Notes: a model not told the origin generated them from the sequence alone. A stretch of 64,000 nt of DNA from Bacillus sp. RAR_GA_16 (GCF_020165985.1 NZ_JAIUKZ010000018.1:1-64000); one strand, 5' to 3'; shown: positions 18,186 through 27,338, counted from the stretch's first letter. Program-made: numbers and translations.

Positions 18186-19784
18186 TTAGTTCTGATGTTT
18201 TAAATAATTGTATGCATGGAGTGCAAATTCGATGGCTAATCGTTTCGGAGAACACATAAAATCATATCCTAACAACTCCTCAAGTTTATCTAAGCGATGA
18301 TAAAGAGTTTGTCTTACTACATAGAGTTGTTCAGCTGTCTCCTTTTTCGAACCATTGCAGCACATATAAACTTTCAAGGTGTTTAAAAGATTACTATTGT
18401 TCTTTTCATCATATTCAATGACTGGATCTAAATAATCATACATGAATTCTTTGAGCTCTTTGCCTTTTGAAAGATGTAAGATCATACGATAAATGTGAAA
18501 ATCAGTGTAATAGGTAACAAGTGAAGTTTCCGATGGTAACTTGTCCTTCATCGTGATCGTTTCAAGCGAAGAATTATAGCTTTTATGCATCTCTTTTAAC
18601 AGGCGTACATGTTTCCCAACACCGATTTTTTCAACTTCTGGCACTGTTTCTTTTTGTAGAAGATCACGTTGAAGAAAACGAGTGAAAGCTTCCCGCAAGC
18701 GTTCTTCCACGTTATCTTCGGCGCGACGATTTAAAATGATAATGATGAGCTTATTCCGAGTTGTTAAAGATAATACAAAAAAACCTTCTTGCTCAAAAAC
18801 GGATCGCATGAGTAGCATGAAATACGTCAATTGCGAAGAGGTGTATGTATCATGATGTTTTTTAAATTTGCATGTGCATACATGAAGACCGCGCGGAATC
18901 AAAGTTTCATCTACCTCAATAAGGTGGGATAAAATTTGTTCTTCCGTGTGCTTCCCTTCAAGCCAATCATATAACCACTCTGTTTCAAGGGCACGCTTCT
19001 TTTCTTCAATATAGAGTTCACGCAAGAGGTATTGAGCGATTGCCGTCGCACTTCGATCAAGAAGTAGCATATCGTAATCTGAAACTGACGCATGTTGTGC
19101 GGGAACAAGAATAAGGTTTGCAAAATGATAATCCATCGCACGAACTGGTTGAAGAACAAGTCCTTTTCCATTTGGTTGGATTTTTAGAAAATGTAAGAAT
19201 GTCTCCCGTTTTTCTTCTGTTGCTTCTGGTACGAAAATCGCATCCGATTCTTTAGGATGATAAATCACTTGCATCCCAGTTTTAGTAGACAATACGGATA
19301 AGATTTTTGTTAAACAACCAGGTACAAGGAGAAGATGATTAAGTTCTTGAGAAAATTGCTCGAGGTCTGAAATCATTTGATAATGATGAGCGATTAAAAG
19401 GGAATGAAGGTCTTGCGTGATATCTACAAAGCGAACTTCCTTTTTAAAAACAATAATGGGAAAATCGTGTTGATCAGCAAGTGCTATAATTTCCGAGGGG
19501 ATATGATCCATATATGTACCTATTTCAATACAGAGTCCAGCTGCTTGACTCTGAATCAATTGCTTTACGATCGAACGAAATACGTGGACGTTGTCTTTCC
19601 ATACAAAACCAGTCGATAGAATTAACTCTTCACCGTGTAATAGCTGTTTTACACTTGTCACTTCCATTACATGTACCCATTTGATACGCCTACCTAATCC
19701 CGCTTTTCCAGCTATGACAGTTGCATGATGAAAATGCTCTCTTTCTAATACTTCATGGACTGTTAAACTGGTCATTCGCAGCAT
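18186..19784 (-). CDS. PucR family transcriptional regulator
   Basis: Regulator of 532 residues with an N-terminal PucR-type ligand domain (LTVHEVLEREHFHHATVIAGKAG...) and a C-terminal helix-turn-helix of the PucR/CdaR type (NLLNTLKVYMCCNGSKKETA, then LYVVRQTLYHRLDKLEELLG). In Bacillus, PucR controls purine catabolism. Its place between the two halves of a pyrimidine-degradation locus suggests that it senses a pyrimidine intermediate here. A perfect cre box lies about 100 bases upstream of its start, so its own expression is probably repressed by CcpA. Confidence 0.93.
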   Translation of the reverse strand: MLRMTSLTVHEVLEREHFHHATVIAGKAGLGRRIKWVHVMEVTSVKQLLHGEELILSTGFVWKDNVHVFRSIVKQLIQSQAAGLCIEIGTYMDHIPSEIIALADQHDFPIIVFKKEVRFVDITQDLHSLLIAHHYQMISDLEQFSQELNHLLLVPGCLTKILSVLSTKTGMQVIYHPKESDAIFVPEATEEKRETFLHFLKIQPNGKGLVLQPVRAMDYHFANLILVPAQHASVSDYDMLLLDRSATAIAQYLLRELYIEEKKRALETEWLYDWLEGKHTEEQILSHLIEVDETLIPRGLHVCTCKFKKHHDTYTSSQLTYFMLLMRSVFEQEGFFVLSLTTRNKLIIIILNRRAEDNVEERLREAFTRFLQRDLLQKETVPEVEKIGVGKHVRLLKEMHKSYNSSLETITMKDKLPSETSLVTYYTDFHIYRMILHLSKGKELKEFMYDYLDPVIEYDEKNNSNLLNTLKVYMCCNGSKKETAEQLYVVRQTLYHRLDKLEELLGYDFMCSPKRLAIEFALHAYNYLKHQN

Positions 19785-19881
19785 ACAATCACGTCCTCTT
19801 CTGAAGGTTATATGATTAATCTAACCATGAAGTTACAGTAATGTGAGTGAATACGGAAGATTATCTTTCAACTATCATTTT

Positions 19882-19895
19882 TGTTAGCGCTTACA
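19882..19895 (-). promoter_or_regulatory. cre (CcpA-binding) site upstream of the PucR-type regulator
   Basis: TGTAAGCGCTAACA on the minus strand matches all positions of the cre consensus TGWAANCGNTNWCA. It lies 98 bases before the regulator start. The rest of the 253-base gap is AT-rich and holds no gene. Confidence 0.75.
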
Positions 19896-20021
19896 TCTTT
19901 TAAAACTAACTTTACTACATCACTTGAATCATTTCTACTTATTGTCTATATTATGACATAATAAGTCATAATAACGGATTATGTGACTGCAAGTACGGTA
20001 TATGAAATTTAATTAATGGAT

Positions 20022-20048
20022 AAAAAATACCGGGCAGTTATTGCCCGG
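20022..20048 (-). terminator. Terminator of the pyrimidine degradation operon
   Basis: The seven-base GC-rich stem CCGGGCA/TGCCCGG is followed by TTTTTT on the minus strand. It overlaps the end of the last small gene. Confidence 0.85.
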
Positions 20049-20280
20049 ATTCTACTTCCCATTCATATTCGTCTAATAGCTCCATTAAATAATAGTACTG
20101 CTTCTTACTCCGGAAATCACTTTCTTGCCAATTGGATCGAATCCAGTTTGTTAGTTCTGCAGCAGAATTAAATATTTCTCCACTCGTATCCGCTTTCCTT
20201 ATCATATAGCGGCCATTTTCTTCGTCAATTGTTACTTCACACGGATAAGCGCTATCTTTTGAATACAAGTTATACTCCAT
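20038..20280 (-). CDS. Small hypothetical protein, last gene of the pyrimidine operon
   Basis: Acidic 80-residue soluble protein (MEYNLYSKDSAYPCEVTIDE, then FNSAAELTNWIRSNWQESDF) with a GGAGG ribosome binding site, 14 bases after the previous small gene. I do not recognise the family. Its place directly before the operon terminator and in series with transport and catabolic genes suggests a role tied to pyrimidine use, but the sequence gives no biochemical clue. Confidence 0.75.
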   Translation of the reverse strand: MEYNLYSKDSAYPCEVTIDEENGRYMIRKADTSGEIFNSAAELTNWIRSNWQESDFRSKKQYYYLMELLDEYEWEVESGQ

Positions 20281-20294
20281 CTCTTCCCTCCTCC

Positions 20295-20525
20295 TTAAGT
20301 AACGGATTGGATCTGCTTTAATAGAAGAGCTGAGAAATATTTTCTCCCATTTGCTGTCTGAATATGAAGCGTTTCGTTTAAAATCTCATCTGTCTTAACA
20401 TCTTTTAAATTAAACTCGATAAACGCTCCGCTTAAATTCTCCGTAATGCCATTAATGCGATAGCCGCGATCAATAAAGTAGTCGATTTTTTCTCGTTCAA
20501 TCAAATATTGCTGATGCTCTCTCAT
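20295..20525 (-). CDS. Small hypothetical protein in the pyrimidine operon
   Basis: Basic, soluble 76-residue protein beginning MREHQQYLIEREKIDYFIDR and containing GYRINGITENLSGAFIEFNL. A longer frame reaches back into the permease gene, but the ATG at 20525 has an AAGGGAGAT ribosome binding site and begins 4 bases after the permease stop, so this start is preferred. I do not recognise the family. Tight spacing implies co-expression with the permease. Confidence 0.72.
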   Translation of the reverse strand: MREHQQYLIEREKIDYFIDRGYRINGITENLSGAFIEFNLKDVKTDEILNETLHIQTANGRKYFSALLLKQIQSVT

Positions 20526-20529
20526 TATT

Positions 20530-22011
20530 TTATCTCCCTTCGTCAAGTGCACTTCCCACTTCTTGAACTGCCTGTGACTCATGACCACTTTCAATGACCC
20601 AATCACGTCCAACTGTAATGCCGAGGTATTTTTCATCACTTGGATCATCCATTTCCGCCTGTTTGTATAATTTGAACCACCAATACTTTGCTAAAACATA
20701 ATAAGAACCTGCACCTACGAGAAAACCAACTAAAAATGAGTAATTTGAAAGAAAGTAGGCGGCTAATCCACCGATAATCCAGGCGATAAAACCGGCCAGA
20801 TTCACGCCATTCATATAGCGATATTGACCGTTTTGCTCATATAAGTCTGGCACATTCACTCTTCTCTTTCTCAGAAGATAATAATCAGCAAAGAGAATAC
20901 CAACAATAGCGGAAAGAATTCCTCCCACGATCAAAAGAATGGGAATTAAGATATTAAATAAGCTCCATGGCTGTACCACTGATCCAACAATTCCTGCAAT
21001 AAATACTCCCGCCCAAAAAGGAACTTTTGGTCCTCCTACATTTGAGAAAATGGTTGCAGCTGGCACTAAATTAGCGGACACATTTGTAGACCATTGTGCA
21101 AGAACAATCATTAATAGAAGGACTCCCAAAATTAAACCGGTCGCCGCCTCTTGTAGCGCTACGACTGGATCGTAATTTGATACTGCAATGTACGAAACGC
21201 CACCGATCACGACCATAAAAGTTTGCGTAATTGGTAAAGCGACCATACTTCCTACCAGCGTTCCTTTATTTCGCTTCATCCAACTGCGTTCAAACCTAGG
21301 TGCTTTAATGAAGCGTGATATCGAAGGAATATCAGCTGAAATCGTTGCCCAGAACCCCATGTTACTAAAAATGACCACAAGAAAAGCGGTCACAGCAGCT
21401 CCTCCTGTAACAGGACTCTCAATCCATGCCCAAACTTCTCGCCCCTGTGCAACTGCCTGATCTGAAAGAGAGGCATACATCCAAACTGAAATAATGATAA
21501 TAACTGGTGCAGCGAGATCTGCGAATCGTTCTACTGCTTTAATACCAAGTGCTGTATTCACCAGTTGTACTGTAGCAAAAATAAGGAAGCAAACGAACCA
21601 GTTATCAAATCCAAATAAAACGTTTAAAATTGCATTCATCGCCGTTGCACCAAAGTAAGTGTTGATTCCAAACCAAAATGACGCAGCAAGTCCTCTAACG
21701 ATAGACGGAATATGAGTGCCAATGGTTCCAAATGGGGCTCTCATATAAACAGGAAAGGATAACCCGTGTTCAATCCCAATATCCCCAATTACGGTAATAA
21801 ACAATCCAATACCAATGGTTCCGATAATCGTTGCCACGACTACCCATGATAGCGATAAGGATTGAACCCCGGCTCCACCGATAGCAAACGCTGCTAGTAC
21901 CACAGCCATCCCTACCCACATCATCGCAAACCCACCAGTTCCGATTTTTTTATCTTTATGAGCAATTGGCAATAGATCCGGCGATTTTAAATAGCTTTCC
22001 TCTTTTTTCAT
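20530..22011 (-). CDS. NCS1 family nucleobase:cation symporter
   Basis: Membrane transporter of 493 residues with about 12 transmembrane segments, from the NCS1 family of nucleobase, hydantoin and allantoin permeases. Recognisable stretches include FPVYMRAPFGTIGTHIPSIVRG and GGILSAIVGILFADYYLLRKR, the latter typical of the family's C-terminal half. It lies between dihydropyrimidinase and two small genes, so uracil, thymine or a dihydropyrimidine is the likely substrate. The start has an AAGGAGAT site. Confidence 0.93.
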   Translation of the reverse strand: MKKEESYLKSPDLLPIAHKDKKIGTGGFAMMWVGMAVVLAAFAIGGAGVQSLSLSWVVVATIIGTIGIGLFITVIGDIGIEHGLSFPVYMRAPFGTIGTHIPSIVRGLAASFWFGINTYFGATAMNAILNVLFGFDNWFVCFLIFATVQLVNTALGIKAVERFADLAAPVIIIISVWMYASLSDQAVAQGREVWAWIESPVTGGAAVTAFLVVIFSNMGFWATISADIPSISRFIKAPRFERSWMKRNKGTLVGSMVALPITQTFMVVIGGVSYIAVSNYDPVVALQEAATGLILGVLLLMIVLAQWSTNVSANLVPAATIFSNVGGPKVPFWAGVFIAGIVGSVVQPWSLFNILIPILLIVGGILSAIVGILFADYYLLRKRRVNVPDLYEQNGQYRYMNGVNLAGFIAWIIGGLAAYFLSNYSFLVGFLVGAGSYYVLAKYWWFKLYKQAEMDDPSDEKYLGITVGRDWVIESGHESQAVQEVGSALDEGR

Positions 22012-22035
22012 TCAGCTATCTCCTTTTTCAGTCTC

Positions 22036-23454
22036 TTACTGGATCATCATCGGCTTGTCTGTCATATTTGTCGTCTTGCCATACTTTGCTCGTTTGAGAT
22101 ACTGTCCTGAACCCGGTGTTCCAACAAACTGTTTGTTTTTAATTACAAAATCTCCTCTTACAAGAACAGTTTCAGGCTCACCCGTCACTTCCATTCCTTC
22201 GAACGCATTGTAGTCCACTGCCATATGGTGGGTATCAGCAGAAATTTTTCGTTTTGTTTCTGGATTAAAAATCACTAAATCGGCATCTGATCCGATCGAA
22301 ATGGTACCTTTCTTTGGGAATAATCCAAATAGCTTAGCTGATTTTGTAGAAGTAATATCGACAAACTGATTTAATGAAATTCTGCCTTTTCGAACTCCTT
22401 CTGAAAAAAGAATGCTAAATCGATCTTCAATCATAGGACCGCCATTAGGAATTTTCGTGAAATCATCTCGTCCAAGATCTTTTTGGCCATTGAAATCAAA
22501 AGAGCACTGATCCGAACCAATGGTTTCTAGCTGTCCTGTCCTTAAGGCATTCCAGAGTGCCTCTTGATTAGATTTTTCTCGGAGTGGTGGGCTCCATACA
22601 TACTTTGCTCCTTCAAAATTTGGTTTTTCTAAATAAGATTGATCGAGCACAAGGTACTGCGGGCAGGTTTCCCCATGGATGTCATAGCCTTTCTTTCTTG
22701 CTTCAGAAATTTTATCTGCTGCTTCTTTACAGCTAACATGAACAACATATAATTGAGATGAAGCAAGACCTGTTAATTGGGCAGCACGCCCGGTCGCTTC
22801 TCCTTCCACTTCAGGTGGTCTTGTAAGAGCATGATAAATTGGCTCTGTCTGTCCTTTCGCTAACGCTTCTTTCGTTAAATATTCGATGACATCGCCATTT
22901 TCGGCATGAACCATGACAAGCGCTCCATGTTCCTTCGCAGCTAATAGCGTACGATAAAGCGTTTCATCATCTGCTTGAAAGACGTTTTTGTAGGCCATAA
23001 ATACTTTGAAAGATGTAATTCCTTCTTGATTGATCACATCGGGTAATTGATCCAATACCTCATCATTGATCTCACTAATCATTAAATGAAAGCTATAGTC
23101 GATAACGGATTTATCTTTTGATTTATCGTGCCATGTTTTAATCGCTTCAGAAAGCGGCTTTCCTTTTTCAGTAAGACAAAAATCAATCACTGAGGTTGTT
23201 CCGCCAAACGCTGCCGCTATCGTTCCTGTTTCAAAATCATCTTTTGTGACGGTCCCGCCAAATGGCATTTCAAGATGAGTATGAGGGTCAATCCCCCCAG
23301 GAAAAACATAGCGATCGGTTGCATCAACAACTTCCGCACCTTCCACCTCAATGCTTTTACCAATAGAAGAGATGACACCATCTGAAATCAAAATGTCCGC
23401 CTGATACGTTTCACTTGCCGTTACAATCGTTCCATTTCGAATAATTTTTTTCAT
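22036..23454 (-). CDS. hydA: Dihydropyrimidinase / hydantoinase
   Basis: Metal-dependent amidohydrolase that opens dihydrouracil to N-carbamoyl-beta-alanine. The 472 residues show the HxH metal motif in GGIDPHTHLEMPFGG, the carboxylated lysine in GITSFKVFMAYK, and further metal histidines in MVHAENGD and VVHVSC. It lies 15 bases after preA and 24 before the permease in one operon. Hydantoin-racemising homologues have similar sequences, but the neighbours here fit the reductive pyrimidine pathway. Confidence 0.95.
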   Translation of the reverse strand: MKKIIRNGTIVTASETYQADILISDGVISSIGKSIEVEGAEVVDATDRYVFPGGIDPHTHLEMPFGGTVTKDDFETGTIAAAFGGTTSVIDFCLTEKGKPLSEAIKTWHDKSKDKSVIDYSFHLMISEINDEVLDQLPDVINQEGITSFKVFMAYKNVFQADDETLYRTLLAAKEHGALVMVHAENGDVIEYLTKEALAKGQTEPIYHALTRPPEVEGEATGRAAQLTGLASSQLYVVHVSCKEAADKISEARKKGYDIHGETCPQYLVLDQSYLEKPNFEGAKYVWSPPLREKSNQEALWNALRTGQLETIGSDQCSFDFNGQKDLGRDDFTKIPNGGPMIEDRFSILFSEGVRKGRISLNQFVDITSTKSAKLFGLFPKKGTISIGSDADLVIFNPETKRKISADTHHMAVDYNAFEGMEVTGEPETVLVRGDFVIKNKQFVGTPGSGQYLKRAKYGKTTNMTDKPMMIQ

Positions 23455-23469
23455 TTTAATTCCTCCTAC

Positions 23470-24750
23470 TTATTTGGTTACTTTACGATCCTTAAGCGAA
23501 CCGATGAGAGATTGACGTTCGTTCCATGTCATTGGTGGCAAGTCACTTTTGAGCTCTACCATATCAATCGCTCCATCAACTGGGCATACGATGGAACATA
23601 AGTTACATCCAACACAATCTTCTTCTCTCACCTGGAGAATGGCATGACCGTTTGGATCATTTAACATGTCGATACATTGGTGTGAAGTATCCTCGCAGGC
23701 AATGTGGCATTTATTACAATTGATACAAACCTCATTATTAATGCGTGCGACAACTTTGTAATTGAGGTCGAGGTTTCCCCAATCTGAAAAGGTAGGAACA
23801 GATTTTCCAATAATATCTTGAACTGAAAGAATGCCTCTTTCATCAAGATATGTAGACAAACCGTCGATCAGATCTTCGACAATGCGAAAACCGTGGTGCA
23901 TCGCTGCCGTACAGATCTGGACATTGCTTGCGCCCATCAACATAAATTCAATCGCGTTCTGCCAGTTTGACACCCCACCCATTCCAGATATCGGGACATT
24001 AATACGGTTATTTCTTGCACATTCACTAACCATGTTTAATGCGATTGGCTTTACGGCAGGTCCACAATAGCCACCGTGGGCTCCTTTTCCTCCAACATGC
24101 GGAATCGGTTGCCACGTATCAATATCCACTCCTGCAAGGCTATTAATCGTATTAATCATGCTTACTGCATCGGCTCCACCCCTAACAGCCGCCTCAGCCG
24201 TAGCTGTTATATCCGTAATATTAGGTGTTAACTTTACAATAACTGGTGTCTCTGCCGCTTCTTTTGCCCAATACGTTTGTTTTTCTACAAGTTCAGGCAC
24301 TTGCCCAGACGCAGATCCCATTCCTCGCTCAGCCATTCCATGAGGACACCCAAAGTTAAGTTCAAGACCATCTACACCCACAGCCTCAGTCTTTTTAACG
24401 ATTTCATGCCAAGCTTCTTGATTTGGTTCAACCATCAATGAAGCAACAATGGCGTGATTCGGAAATTTTTTCTTCGTTTCATAAATTTCCTTCAAATTCA
24501 CTTCTAATGGTCGGTCTGTAATGAGCTCAATATTATTAAATCCAGCTACGCGCTGCCCATTAAAGTGAACGGCTGCGTATCTTGAAGAAACATTTAGAAT
24601 TGGATCCCCTAATGTTTTCCAAACAGCTCCTCCCCATCCTGCTTCAAACGCACGCTGTACTTGATAGCCTGAGTTCGTAGGTGGTGCAGATGCGAGCCAA
24701 AATGGGTTCGGTGAAGTAATCCCCGCAAGATTCGTTCTAAGATCTGCCAT
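23470..24750 (-). CDS. preA: NAD-dependent dihydropyrimidine dehydrogenase, catalytic subunit
   Basis: Reduces uracil and thymine to the dihydro forms, first step of the reductive pathway. The 426 residues comprise an FMN-binding dihydroorotate dehydrogenase-like barrel (about 1-310) with GLELNFGCPHGMAERGMGSA, followed by a two-cluster ferredoxin domain (CINCNKCHIACEDTSHQC and CVGCNLCSIVCP). It works with the FAD subunit encoded 20 bases upstream. The ribosome binding site is AAAGGGG. Confidence 0.95.
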   Translation of the reverse strand: MADLRTNLAGITSPNPFWLASAPPTNSGYQVQRAFEAGWGGAVWKTLGDPILNVSSRYAAVHFNGQRVAGFNNIELITDRPLEVNLKEIYETKKKFPNHAIVASLMVEPNQEAWHEIVKKTEAVGVDGLELNFGCPHGMAERGMGSASGQVPELVEKQTYWAKEAAETPVIVKLTPNITDITATAEAAVRGGADAVSMINTINSLAGVDIDTWQPIPHVGGKGAHGGYCGPAVKPIALNMVSECARNNRINVPISGMGGVSNWQNAIEFMLMGASNVQICTAAMHHGFRIVEDLIDGLSTYLDERGILSVQDIIGKSVPTFSDWGNLDLNYKVVARINNEVCINCNKCHIACEDTSHQCIDMLNDPNGHAILQVREEDCVGCNLCSIVCPVDGAIDMVELKSDLPPMTWNERQSLIGSLKDRKVTK

Positions 24751-24770
24751 CGATATTCCCCTTTCTCCAA

Positions 24771-26132
24771 TTACGCTGAGTACGTTTCTTTTAAACTTTC
24801 ATGCATATGATAAGCAGCCGTTTTCCCCTGTTGGGCCGCGGAAACAACCATGGCTTCCCCCTGACCTTTTCCAAAGATCACATCGCCACAAGCATAGATT
24901 TTTGGATTGGATGTTTCCATCGTCTCAGGGTTAATTAAAATAACGCCGTCATTATGGGCAATACCAAGATCTTCAATAAAAGAAAGATGACGCTTTTGAC
25001 CGATCGCCTTGACGATCGCTTCGCACTCAATTAAAAATTCAGAGTTCGGAATAGGTTCAGTTCTCCTTCTCCCATCTTCAGCCGCTTCTGAAAGCTTCAT
25101 TTTCACGCATTTCATCCCTGTCACTTGTCCTGCTTTATTTGTAATGATTTCAACCGGCTGTGTTAACCAGCGAAACTCAACGCCATCTTGTTTGGCGAAC
25201 TCGTATTCAAAATCATAGGCAGTCATTTCTTGTTCGGATCGACGGTAAAGAATTTTTACGTTTTCTGCCCCCAGTCGAATGGAGCAAGTCGCTCCATCGA
25301 TTGCAGTATTACCTGCGCCAATCACAACTACTTTCTTATCCTTTAAGTGAGTTGGAAATGGCGCGTCTTTTGTCATCTTTACAAGTTCAATCGCATCATA
25401 GACGCCTTCCGCTTGCTCGCCTGGAATTTGAAGATCAGGAACGTTTGCCATTCCAATTGCTAAAATCACACGATCATTTGTTGAAAGAAGCTCATGAAAT
25501 GGAATATCTTTGCCAATCTTCACACCCGTTTTAATCGTAACGCCTAGTTTTTCAATTTGTTCAACTTCCCATAAAGATACTGCCTTTGGTAAGCGAAATG
25601 AAACAATTCCATACGTATCGAGACCCCCAGCTTGCTTTTCAGCTTCATAAACCGTCACGCTATACCCAAGGAGAGCAAGCTCGCGAGCAGCAGATAATCC
25701 TGCTGGACCACCACCCACAATGGCGACGCTCTTACCGTTCGGTTGACCTTCTTTAAATAGGACCTGATCATTTTTTATTGCCCAATCCGTGGCGTACCTT
25801 TGAAGATTTCCGATTAAAATCGGTTTCGTCGAATGGTTAAGTACGCAAGCACCTTCACAAAGCTCTTCAGTTGGACAAACCCTTGCACAGCTTGCGCCGA
25901 CTGGATTGGCAGTCATAATGGTTTTAGCGGAACCTTTCATATTGCCTGACGCGATTTTCTTAATAAAAGTAGGGATATCAATACCAGTTGGACACGCCTG
26001 AATGCACGGTGCATCGTAACAATAAAGACACCTTTGCGATTCTTGAAACGCTTCCTGGTTTGTGAGCGGTGGTGTGACTTCGGTAAATCGTTTCTGAAGC
26101 TCTTTTTGAATAATTGGTTCGCTAGTACTCAT
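24771..26132 (-). CDS. preT: Dihydropyrimidine dehydrogenase, FAD/NAD(P) subunit
   Basis: Electron-transfer subunit related to the small subunit of glutamate synthase. The 453 residues start with an iron-sulfur region (CLYCYDAPCIQACPTGIDIP and CARVCPTEELCEGAC), then an FAD site (AIVGGGPAGLSAARELALLG) and an NAD(P) site (VVIGAGNTAIDGA). It passes electrons to PreA. It is preceded by a GGGGGG-rich binding site and by a terminator-like hairpin that separates it from the upstream amidase gene. Confidence 0.94.
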   Translation of the reverse strand: MSTSEPIIQKELQKRFTEVTPPLTNQEAFQESQRCLYCYDAPCIQACPTGIDIPTFIKKIASGNMKGSAKTIMTANPVGASCARVCPTEELCEGACVLNHSTKPILIGNLQRYATDWAIKNDQVLFKEGQPNGKSVAIVGGGPAGLSAARELALLGYSVTVYEAEKQAGGLDTYGIVSFRLPKAVSLWEVEQIEKLGVTIKTGVKIGKDIPFHELLSTNDRVILAIGMANVPDLQIPGEQAEGVYDAIELVKMTKDAPFPTHLKDKKVVVIGAGNTAIDGATCSIRLGAENVKILYRRSEQEMTAYDFEYEFAKQDGVEFRWLTQPVEIITNKAGQVTGMKCVKMKLSEAAEDGRRRTEPIPNSEFLIECEAIVKAIGQKRHLSFIEDLGIAHNDGVILINPETMETSNPKIYACGDVIFGKGQGEAMVVSAAQQGKTAAYHMHESLKETYSA

Positions 26133-26188
26133 ATGAGTCCCCCCTATAATTAAAATGAACTCTGATTTGCAAGAGCTTTAAATGAAAA

Positions 26189-26213
26189 AGCAGGTGGCCA
26201 TCCCACACCTGCT
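26189..26213 (-). terminator. Terminator or attenuator between the amidase and preT
   Basis: The eight-base stem AGCAGGTG/CACCTGCT is followed on the minus strand by CTTTTTCATTT. It lies inside what would otherwise be one operon, 56 bases before preT. Confidence 0.65.
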
Positions 26214-26215
26214 CC

Positions 26216-27106
26216 CTAAGGCAATAACGACGTCATTTCTCCGTAAGTTTCAGGGCGTCGATCACGATAAAATTGCCATGTATCTCGAACTTCTCGAATC
26301 ATCTTTTTATTCACTTCACCGATAATGACTTCATCTTCATCACGCGAGCCCATCGCAACAAAGTTGCCTCGTGGGTCTACCAAATACGACTGGCCATAAA
26401 ATTCCCCCATATTCCATGGCGCTTCAGTTCCAACGCGATTAATCGCTCCTAAATAGTAGCCATTCGCAACCGCATGAGCTGGCTGCTCAAGCTTCCATAA
26501 ATATTCAGAAAGTCCAGCTACTGTAGCAGAAGGGTTAAAAACAATCTCTGCTCCGTTTAATCCAAGTAAGCGCGCTCCTTCAGGAAAGTGACGATCATAA
26601 CAAATGTAGACGCCAATTTTACCGAAAGCCGTATCAAACACCGGATATCCGAGGTTTCCTGGTTTAAAATAATACTTTTCCCAGAAGCCGTGTCCATCGT
26701 CCCCAACCGCAACGTGAGGAATATGTTGTTTTCGGTATTTTCCTAGATAGGAACCGTCCGCATCAAGGACAGCTGCTGTGTTGTAATAGGTTGATATCCC
26801 TTCACGTTCATAAATAGGCAGTACGATCACGATCCCAAGTTCACGAGCAAGAGCTTGAAACCTTACCGTTGTCGGTCCCTCAGGAATTTCTTCTGCAGCG
26901 TCGTACCACTTCGTATTCTGCTCCGCACAAAAATATGGTCCATAAAAGATCTCCTGTAAACAAACGATTTGAGCGCCCTTTTCACTTGCTTCTCTTACAA
27001 GCTGAATATGTTTTTCGATCGCTTTTTGCTTATGCAGCTCAACCGGTTCGTTCCCATCAACCTCATTTTTTGCCTGAATCAACCCAATTTTCACTGAATC
27101 TGACAT
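26216..27106 (-). CDS. Nitrilase-family beta-ureidopropionase / N-carbamoyl-beta-alanine amidohydrolase
   Basis: Releases ammonia and CO2 from N-carbamoyl-beta-alanine to give beta-alanine, third step of the pathway. The 296-residue nitrilase-fold protein shows the Glu-Lys-Cys triad in IVCLQEIFYGPYFC, LGKYRKQHIPHV and GVYICYDRHFPEGARLLG. It is the first gene of the locus, with a GGGAGG site, and has a promoter with an operator-like dyad upstream. The enzyme is unrelated to the M20-type beta-ureidopropionases of other bacteria. Confidence 0.94.
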   Translation of the reverse strand: MSDSVKIGLIQAKNEVDGNEPVELHKQKAIEKHIQLVREASEKGAQIVCLQEIFYGPYFCAEQNTKWYDAAEEIPEGPTTVRFQALARELGIVIVLPIYEREGISTYYNTAAVLDADGSYLGKYRKQHIPHVAVGDDGHGFWEKYYFKPGNLGYPVFDTAFGKIGVYICYDRHFPEGARLLGLNGAEIVFNPSATVAGLSEYLWKLEQPAHAVANGYYLGAINRVGTEAPWNMGEFYGQSYLVDPRGNFVAMGSRDEDEVIIGEVNKKMIREVRDTWQFYRDRRPETYGEMTSLLP

Positions 27107-27179
27107 ATGTAATACCTCCCACTCGATTAATTAACTGAATTTTCTTTCTAATAAAAGTGTAGAAGATTCGATTCCTTGA

Positions 27180-27212
27180 TACACTATACAAAGTGTAAAA
27201 TGAAACACGCAA
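27180..27212 (-). promoter_or_regulatory. Promoter with operator-like dyad ahead of the pyrimidine genes
   Basis: On the minus strand TTGCGT (27207-27212) and TATAGT (27183-27188) are 18 bases apart. The -10 lies inside a dyad (27180-27197) with perfect six-base arms TACACT and AGTGTA. A regulator, perhaps the PucR-type protein, could bind there. This is an inference. Confidence 0.5.
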
Positions 27213-27261
27213 AAAACTAGCATACTGTCGCAAGCAGAAAAGGTAACTATTTTCGATAATA

Positions 27262-27316
27262 AAAAAACAACTTAAGAAAAGTGCGTATTACCATGCACTT
27301 AATGCTTAAGCTGTTT
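27262..27316 (-). terminator. Long terminator of the lipoprotein gene
   Basis: The outer stem AAACAACTTAAG pairs with CTTAAGCTGTTT (one G-T pair) and encloses the inner stem AAGTGC/GCACTT. TTTTTTT follows on the minus strand. Confidence 0.85.
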
Positions 27317-27338
27317 CATGTTAAAACTAGGACGGATT

